Shown: piece after piece, positions 56,835 to 64,000 of the stretch
How positions within the stretch are numbered: position 1 is the first letter of the stretch
Layout of the letters: each line of letters opens with the position of its first letter
Assembly: GCA_002118135.1 (NCBI GenBank)
Contig: BDIU01000243.1
Span: 56,402-120,401 of the forward strand
DNA from: Trebouxia sp. TZW2008
Lineage: Eukaryota; Chlorophyta; Trebouxiophyceae; Trebouxiales; Trebouxiaceae
Direction of reading: 5' to 3'
DNA: 64,000 bases
Notes under the pieces: generated by a model
Seen by the model: only the letters and a program-made list of their open reading frames with translations
What the model was told of the DNA's origin: nothing
The model's database searches: none
Translations under genes and position numbers: made by a program

Positions 56835-59800
56835 TCAAAGATCCTTGATCATGCTGTTTGTGTCCTGACACTTCTGCAGGGACCTGCTTTGATGTAGCTC
56901 ATGCAGCACTTGCTGGACCTGCTGCTGACCCGAACCGACATGCTTGGAAGGCATGCTATCGCTGTTGCATTTGCTGTAAGCTGCACGACCCAGAATGGCC
57001 AGATCTAAGGATGGCATGAGGTGAAGACACTTTTCATCAGCCAGAGTCTGCAGCACAATGACCTGCAAGAAACACAATGCACTGTCACAGCAGGTCAGGA
57101 TTGCAAGAATCACTCGGCAGTATAACCATCCAGTCTCAAATTGACAGTGACAAGTAACAGTGACAAGTAACAGTGACAAGTGACAGTGGCAAGTGACAAT
57201 GGCAAGAGGCAGCAGCTAGTGACATTGGCAGGTAACAGTGGCAAGTGACAATGGCAAGACAGTTTAACCTGGACTTCATGCTGAGCGTGGGAGCTAGCAA
57301 GTTTTCAGTACAGAAAGCTCAATCTCAGCACACGCTTGCTGGTGATGGATGCAGCTGTTATAGACGCAAATCAGTGGTACAGCAATCAAGCTGGACTTCA
57401 TGCTGAGCATCGGGTCTGAGTATGGTCAACCCAACCTCAGCACATGTTTTCTAGGCATCACTGCAGTTGTGATAAGAGCAAGCAGGCGGTAGGATTACCG
57501 ACCTGGACTTCATGCTGAGCATAGAAGCTGAGCAATGGTGACAGGGCTAAGGCAAACAAGGGGTCTCCATACGAGACTGCCGCAAAATGCTCTGTCCACT
57601 TTTGGGCGTCTTCTGGAGTGATACTGGACAAGTCAGGCTGCCCTTGATACCACCTGCACCCAAAAACAGCCTAGGAACAGTTTGAGTGCATAATAATAGA
57701 AAAAATTGATTGCACTTTTCACCACATATGCTAGGTGCATGTGGCCTGAGTTGTATCTCGCAAGATTGGCTTGTTGGTTGGCTGAGTGTCATGATAAGAA
57801 CGAATGACGTTGACAAACGCTTGAATGCATGACGCTGGCTTTGCAAATCCACACAAGGAGATCGCAAGAATTTGCTTGCAGAAAAGAGTGGCAACGCCAC
57901 TGTGATGAGTTATGCATGACAACACGAAAGCACTGCCCATTATAGGAAGCAATATGGTGACATGGTGCCCAGCACAGAGACCATTTTGGGCTCACAAACA
58001 TTGACATGGTGACATTCTCCAAGTATAGTACTTTCTCCTTATAATGACACTTGATACAACAACATGCTCAATGTCAGGACCATGCAATGTAATTGGGGAA
58101 CCACTGCATTTTCACTGCAGAGGCGTCTCTGAGTAAAGACAGTTCAGCGTAAGGACATTTTTCTTGATAAGCAACGCAGTCTTATCATGCAAGAAAAATA
58201 CTGCACTGCTAATCAGCAACAGAAACATGGAGTGTGAGTCTCGCCTGTGTAGCAGTGCAGCCAAAGTCCACCTGACCAGCGGATGATACCACAACTCTTC
58301 GCTTGAGTCAGCATGAGCAGCAGCTTCTGGGCTAAACACCAGATCCATAGCATGCCGCAGCATCACGCCTGCATAACAAACCCAACTTCCTGAGCATCAG
58401 TGATACAGAATGAGGACTGTACATACGGATAATCAATCAATTTATAGAGTTACAATCCAGGGTAGGGAGCCAGATGTGACTCATCGGACTTCCTGGCTTA
58501 AGAAGCAAAGGTGAATGTGTCTGGCAACCAAAGGCAGCTGATCAGTGTTTGCCTCAAAGAAAAGGCGAATGTCCCGCTGATGAAAAGCTAAATCATAATC
58601 AGGCTGACTAGCTGGGTTGAGAGACTGTGTAAACGAATGTGGCTCAGCTGAGCTCCACAGGTGAGCTCTGAACCGCCATCCTGTCCAAGTCACATGTCAG
58701 CCAACTGTGTCATGTATACACAACCATTGTGTAGAGCTCTCTCCTGACAAATGCTCTTATGTACTTTCCCAAGAAAGGGAAAATTTTCATGTTTACTCAC
58801 CTGGCGTTGGCTTTGACGCAATGGACAGCTCTGATATTTGCGCCATTCCAAGCTCCAGCAGTAACGCACACCCAACGGACAGAGCCGCTGAGTCGTCCAC
58901 AGCACCAGAAGCCGCCGCAGCAGCTGCTGCAGCAGCTCGTGACTGTGATTTGTTCACGGCGCTGGGAGCAGCAGCTGCTGCAGCAGCTTTTGACTGTGCT
59001 GCTTGCTGCTGCCGCTCGCTGTCTTCTTCAGGGATTGTGGCTAGGCTCTGGCTAGGGTTTGAGGTTGGCGGCTGGGGTTGGTCAGCATGCGACTCAGAGC
59101 TTGGATGCACAATTTCGACTAGGTAATAGTCTGAAGGCAGTGGTAGTCGTGACCCTGCATATCAAAATTCAAAGGTATAGCAGACTGTTTTGCTTAGACC
59201 TCATCAACATTCCATCATCAGCAAACATCGGGTGTCACTGCATGTGATTTTAGCGTGCAGCCGATCCAATAAAGGTTGACTGTGCAGTTCTTGACAATGA
59301 GGAGTCCATGAAATGTTTCAATTATTTCATTCACGACGGCTGCGAGACAGGCTCAGCAGGCCCAGCAGAGCACGCACTGGAGCAATCAAGTTTGTCCCAC
59401 CAGTTTGGTCCTGTGCTGACCTAAATCATTTGTGTTGAGTATGGAGGGAAGAAAGGTCCTTGTTTACAGTTGTTTGTGAGGAGCCTTCTTCCCTCCATAT
59501 TCAACACAAACGATTAAGGTAAGCACAGGACCAAACTGGTAGGACACAGTTGGTCACTCCAGTACGTACCTAGCTGGAGCTAATGAGCCTGTCTAGCACG
59601 CGGTCCAGATGAAACGTACGCAGCATTCCAAACAAGCCTCATTGTCAAGTACAGCACAGTCGACCTTTATTGGAATGGCTTTACGTCTAGACCACAACAA
59701 CACCCAAAGAAAGCTACCCCAATGTGTGATGAGCCTGTCTGTGGTTGAGAATGCAGCAATGACAGATGCATATCAAGGCTGCCTGTAACAGTGATAGCAA

Positions 59801-62204
59801 CACTGACAGATGCAGAATAAGGCTGCCAGTGCTGTGAAACTCAACACCGACAGATGCAGATTGCCCCACAATTCATGGTAGCATAATATCACACTTCACC
59901 GTCAGTGATATGACTGACCTAGCAGCACAGCTTCTGGAGGAGTTGTAACAGCAATTTGACTAACAGGGCTCTTAACAGTGTGAGGGGCTACAGGAACCAG
60001 CCCCAGCCAGCAGAATTGTGCAACTCAACTCTGGCTGCATCTCAGTAATCCATGCTCTCATGCTTGCATATATCATATAATGGACTGCTATGGACAGCGG
60101 TTCAGCACACAGTAACACTAACCTACTGGTTGCAGCACGGCCTGTCGAGGAGATGTAACATCAGCTTGGTCACTGTCAGGGCTCTTGTCAATGTGAGGGG
60201 CTGCAGGAACCAGCCCCAGCCAGGCTGCACTGTAGCCTTGCAGCAAGCGCTGTCCACAAAGCTGTACATCTGGCAAAGGCTCTAGGGGATACAGCACATC
60301 AAGTAGATCTGGCAACTGTTGCTGCTTCTGCTTCTGCTTCTGCTGCTGCTGCTGCTGATGTTGATGTTCCTGCTGCTGTGACTGCTGCTGCTGATGTTGT
60401 TCCTGCCATTGCTGCTGTGACAGCTGATGCTCATGCTGCTGTGACTGCTGCTGCTGCTGCTGCTGATGTTCTTGCTGCTGTGACTGCTGCTGCTGCTGCT
60501 GGTGTTGCTGCTGCTGTGACAGCTGCTGCTCATGCTGCTGCTGCTGCTGCTGTGGCTGTTGCTGGCAACGCCTACTTGTCTGGTCTCCTGTAGAGTTGCT
60601 TGGAAGCTGTGATGACTCCGCATCTACAATGGATGTTGTGCTAAGCATGCTGTGCTGCTGAGCCCCTTCAGCAGGCTTGTCAGGCACGCTGTGCATGCTT
60701 TGCATCTGTTTGAAGCTGCAACCAGCAGCAGCACGTGCCAAGGAGCTGCTGCTGAATTTGAAAGTTTGAAGTGCTTTGAAGGCTGCATTCAAAATTGGCC
60801 CTAGCAAGGCTACTTGGAAGGCAGTGCTGACTGCCCTGAGGGCAATTGCTTCTGCCCCAGGTGGCAATACTTTGGGTAGAGCCAATGCAGCACTAAAAGC
60901 CTGGTGTGCATAATGTGCTGACAAGCTTGTCACTGTAGCAAACAAAAGTTGTTTTAGCCCTCAAAAAAATGTATTTGAAAAGGATTTCAATAGAAATATG
61001 GGTCTGCTCTTTGAGGCCGGAGACAGCAGTTTCAGCACAGCACAAGACTTGGTATTCATATGAGGAGTTGCTGCCTTGGTGCATGCATTGACTGCTGTGG
61101 GTAGAGCCAACACAGCACTGAAAGCCTGGCGTGCATCATGTGCTGACAGGCTAGCCATTGCAGCACGTAAACCCTGTGTTGTAAGGACTGGCCAATAGCC
61201 TCAAAACAGCCAGCAGACATGCAAACAGCAGACTGCCAAGTCACCTTGGCAGGAAGCTGCCATAAGGGCTTGGGGCTTCTGCCTAATCCTTCACATGACA
61301 GGTGGCAGGACAGGGGCCTACAGCAAGCAGCACTTGCAGAGGACACAGCAACCAGCACAAGAGGTGATGGACAATAGCCCAAAGGGCAGGGGCAGGGGCA
61401 GGGGCAGGGGCAGGGGCAGGGGCAGGGGCAGGGGCAGGGGCAGGAAGGAGCATACTCTGCATGTGTTCTAGTGCATGTAACAGCAACAGCTGCCGAGGTA
61501 GCTGCCAATGCTGCCAGCTGGCAGTCCAGGGCTGGATCTCCACTAGCCCTGGCTGAGCTGCCCTTGCAACCTGTGCAGATACAGGGGCATGCGTATGTGA
61601 CAGCTGCAACAAGGACTTGGACTGTCACGTGGGCATAAGGTATGCAAACAGCTGATTTGCTTTGGAGCATGGTCATGAGCCAGAGAGCAGTTTGCACGGC
61701 ATTCTGCACCATTGTGACGAGTTCTTATCAGAGTCCCAAAAGTGTCAAGGCGGCACATGCACTCCAGAGATTCCTCAGACACATGGCTTACCTTCAGCAT
61801 TCACTGCACAGCACAATTGATTTACTGACTTTTGTACATGTGTGCTACATGTAATCAAGCGCAAGCTGCTAGGGTACACTATATGTCTAGCATCCCTGCA
61901 GAGCTGTTGTCATCCTGTGACTCACCTCCACACTTAGTGATCTCAGAATGCTGGAGTGCATCATGTTTGGGACTGATGTTGGAAGACCCTGATGCCTTTC
62001 CAAAGTCTGGCTCAATGCTGACACTGCCAGCACCAGCTCACAGGTTGACATCGATGATTTGGGTTGCCCACAAGAATTGTTTGCAGGACCCACGCTGTGG
62101 GTCAAAAGGGCGTGCACAATAGGTGAAACTTGTTTGGATGAATTGCTGTTGAGCAGCTGTGATGTGGTGAGGGCTTCTGTGACACTGGCAATGTCTCCTG
62201 CTGC
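56835..62204 (-). CDS. RPAP1/MINIYO-like protein with polyglutamine region, 5' exons unresolved
   Basis: RPAP1 (MINIYO in plants) links RNA polymerase II to assembly and nuclear import factors. Exons read from the 3' side: 57062-56835, 57653-57503, 58368-58245, 58680-~58490, 59154-58801, 60932-60123, one near 61600-61300, and 62204-61926; most phases agree. The similarity rests on C-terminal motifs (SRLPLPSDYYLVEIV, HPLVRWTLAALLHRW, HFAAVSYGDPLFALAL, LADEKCLHLMPSLDLAILG) recalled from RPAP1 C-termini, so the family call is moderate. The long exon 60932-60123 encodes more than 70 Gln in short runs; exon 59154-58801 has Ala runs. The donor at 58245 reads CAG|GCGAGA, a second GC-type candidate. 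Upstream coding exons past 62204 are likely but were not resolved, and the gene may continue beyond the window. Confidence 0.55.
57200..57440. repeat. Echoes of the YGDPLF exon end (RPAP1-like gene)
   Basis: The end of exon 57653-57503 (CTGGACTTCATGCTGAGC on the plus strand) recurs near 57266 and 57389. It is preceded by a short satellite of ACAGTGACAAGT units at 57148-57255. Confidence 0.75.
59266..59673. mobile_element. Foldback (MITE-like) element in an intron of the RPAP1-like gene
   Basis: A 408-bp stretch whose two halves are inverted copies. The outer arms start CCAATAAAGGTTGACTGTGC and end with the matching complement, and include GACAATGAGG against CCTCATTGTC. The inner arms, of nearly 60 bp (about 59398-59456 and 59489-59545), pair TTGGTCCTGTGCT with AGCACAGGACCAA and GGAGGGAAG with CTTCCCTCC around a loop of about 30 bp. 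The middle parts of the arms are more diverged. There is no coding capacity, so it is a non-autonomous foldback element or a long hairpin RNA source. Confidence 0.75.
60320..60570 (-). repeat. Polyglutamine-coding CAG tract
   Basis: About 250 bp of CTG triplets on the plus strand, broken by TGA, TGT and CAT words, encode runs of Gln with Ser, His and Glu in the RPAP1-like protein. Confidence 0.9.
61080..61180. repeat. Echo of the start of the polyQ exon
   Basis: A copy of the start of exon 60932-60123 (encoding LSAHDARQAFSAVLALP against LSAHYAHQAFSAALALP) lies upstream with its own frame open and a CAG nearby. Confidence 0.75.
61384..61443. repeat. GGGGCA hexanucleotide repeat, possibly coding Pro-Ala
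   Basis: Ten perfect GGGGCA units on the plus strand. On the minus strand the frame in phase with the preceding exon reads alternating Pro and Ala, so it may be translated. Confidence 0.9.
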
Positions 62205-62545
62205 CTGCATGCATTCAATCACCCCTACGTATGAGACATTGTACAGTGACAAGCACTCTGTATTGACTTTCTGCTGTCACACATTGTGATCAGTGGTTGT
62301 GGGGCAATACAGCTTCTGTCAAGCTGGCAATGTCTCCTGCTGCCTGCATGCATACAACATTCCCTTTGTGTAGGCATTGTACAATGACGGGCACTCTGTA
62401 TGGTCCATGTGCTATCACTTGTGCTCAACTGTTGAGGTCAAGTGTTGTGGTCACTCATTGTGACTCTATGAGGGCCTCTGCCACTTTGGCAATGTCTCCT
62501 GATGCCTGCATGCATGAGAACGTTTGTGTCAGCCCTTCTGGGTCA
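62180..62545. repeat. Echoes of the 62204 acceptor, three copies
   Basis: The words GGCAATGTCTCCTGCTGCCT and GCATGCAT recur near 62188, 62326 and 62490, about 140-165 bp apart. The first belongs to exon 62204-61926. Confidence 0.8.
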
Positions 62546-62859
62546 AGAAGAAAAAGCAGCAGCAAAATCTCAGATGTTTTAGCCAGCACTCCACACTGGC
62601 GTACTTATCCCATCGCTGTGGTGAGCATCGCAATGTGATGATGAGTCATGATGACCAACTGACAAAGCAGCAATGCCTGTAAGGCGTAGAGACCCAGCTT
62701 TGCATTGCACTGTCCCAACTTGGATGTTACAATGGACATCATGACTGAAAGCGCTGATGTCATCTTGAAAGCACTGACATCAGCGCTTTCACGAGATGGC
62801 TGAGCAGTGATGTCCATTGCAACTATCATTTGTAGACGACGCACATGCTGATCACGACT

Positions 62860-63700
62860 GATGATGTTGACAATGCTCACCAGCTGACATAAGCTATTGA
62901 GCATGTGCTGCACTGTCTAGACCTGAAGATTGCAGTGGACACGACTGCTGCGCCATGCCAAGAGCACTAACTTCAGCCCTCTCAGAATGGTGAAGCAGTG
63001 ATGTGCATGGCACCTGACATGAGTAGACGACGCACACCCTGATCACGACTGACGATGTTCAATGATGCACAAAAGCTGACATAAGCTATTGAGCATGTGC
63101 TGCACCATCTACTCTTGAACAGTGCAATGGAAACCACAGTACATCACATACATCCAACATGATGCTGCAGTGATGTCCATTGCAATGTCCACATGTAGGC
63201 AGTGCAAAGATTGTTAAAGAATGGTGCTCCTGTATGATGTACAATACTCAATCATGAGCTATTGAGCATGTGCTGCACTGTGTACTCTTAAATAATGCAA
63301 GGGAGAGCAGTACTGCAGCACATCGGAAACACAAATGCTGGTGCTTTTAAAATACTGCATCATGCTCTTCGGCGCGATGTTCATTTGTAGACAACGCACA
63401 TCATGCCCAGGACTGATGATGCCGAATGATGCACTTTACTTGACTACGGGGTGTTGAGCATGTGCTGCACTGCCTACTCTTAAAGCTGGCCAAGGGGAGC
63501 TCTGTTGCCATGCATTAACAACACTGATGTCGGTGCTTTTGATACATAGCAGCATGCTCTCCACTGCTATGCTCATTTGTAGACAATGTAAACCATGTCC
63601 AATACTGATTTTACTGATATATGCACGCTACCACAAATTATAGGGCATGCGCTGCAAAGTTCTGTTTCAGAACATTGCAGTGAAACTATCCTGCATCAAG
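62860..63700. repeat. Tandem repeat of about 175-195 bp, five copies
   Basis: Units anchored by GAGCATGTGCTGCAC at about 62899, 63092, 63265 and 63456 and by a diverged copy at 63643, together with TTTGTAGAC words and ACTCTTAAA words. Probably the same kind of echo array as elsewhere, but the source exon upstream was not resolved. After 63700 no gene was seen. Confidence 0.75.
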
Positions 63701-64000
63701 TGCTGTTGACATGGTACAGCATTGATGAGCAGCATTGTCAAAGACTGGTGCTGCTGAGTGGCGCATGCTACAGTCCCCCCAGAAAGTTTTGCACCACGTG
63801 TCTGCAGTGCTCAGATTCCTAGTAATCTGACTCAGACTCAACCAGCCCATGATCACAGCTCAGCACACCTCTGAGTACATGCGATGTCAGTTTTGAATTG
63901 AACAGCTCAGGAATCTAGCGCTTGCTTGCAACTTGTATATCTGACAGCAGACTTGTTCGCGCCAGCGAAGCGCCACCGTCACCGTCACCGTCTAAGTCAA

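Noticed and set aside
1..64000. tRNA, rRNA or snRNA genes
   Set aside because: No cloverleaf with box A and box B words, and no conserved rRNA or U-RNA stretch, was recognised on reading both strands; a covariance-model scan would be decisive.

Overview
This window is nuclear DNA of a photosynthetic eukaryote, most likely a chlorophyte green alga. That is an inference from three things. The genes are rich in spliceosomal introns (GT-AG, at least one GC-AG). The gene set combines a phylloquinone prenyltransferase (MenA), an MSL-type mechanosensitive channel and a DUF604-type glycosyltransferase. Low-complexity DNA and TGCATGC-rich spacers are abundant. No prokaryotic operon, CRISPR array, rRNA or tRNA was seen. 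Gene models below were built by hand from splice signals, reading-phase continuity and family motifs, so exon edges are predictions.

Layout: (1) 11137 to the left edge, minus: large MscS/MSL-type channel with an EF-hand, 3' end outside the window. (2) 11912-15460, plus: chloroplast MenA, 8 exons, complete, divergent from gene 1. (3) 22295-16197, minus: canonical RCC1 (Ran GEF), 11 exons, convergent with menA. (4) 33228-24115, minus: unrecognised secreted protein, about 14 exons. (5) 43031-34669, minus: type II membrane glycosyltransferase with a GDDD motif, 12 exons. (6) 49630-43681, minus: NDUFAF5, a mitochondrial complex I assembly factor, 10 exons, with a possible small gene start inside one intron. 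(7) about 50010-50957, plus: coiled-coil protein of unknown function, divergent from NDUFAF5. (8) 50958-56719: mobile-element debris, including a MYND-finger pseudogene and a 5'-truncated LINE with endonuclease and reverse transcriptase. (9) 62204 and beyond to 56835, minus: protein with a glutamine-rich stretch whose C-terminal part resembles RPAP1/MINIYO; its first exons are not resolved. A 408-bp foldback element sits in one of its introns.

The genes do not form one pathway. They are housekeeping genes for membrane tension sensing, photosystem I quinone, nuclear transport, glycosylation, respiration and transcription.

The most unusual property is shared by all the well-resolved multi-exon genes. 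Their introns carry tandem, decayed copies of the end of the neighbouring exon together with the adjoining intron start or end. I call these 'exon echoes'. In many cases two to seven copies of 50-200 bp lie next to the functional exon. Some keep intact splice sites and reading frame, others have lost the donor. This pattern suggests junction-spanning tandem duplication as a main route of intron growth in this genome, and a possible source of alternative exons.
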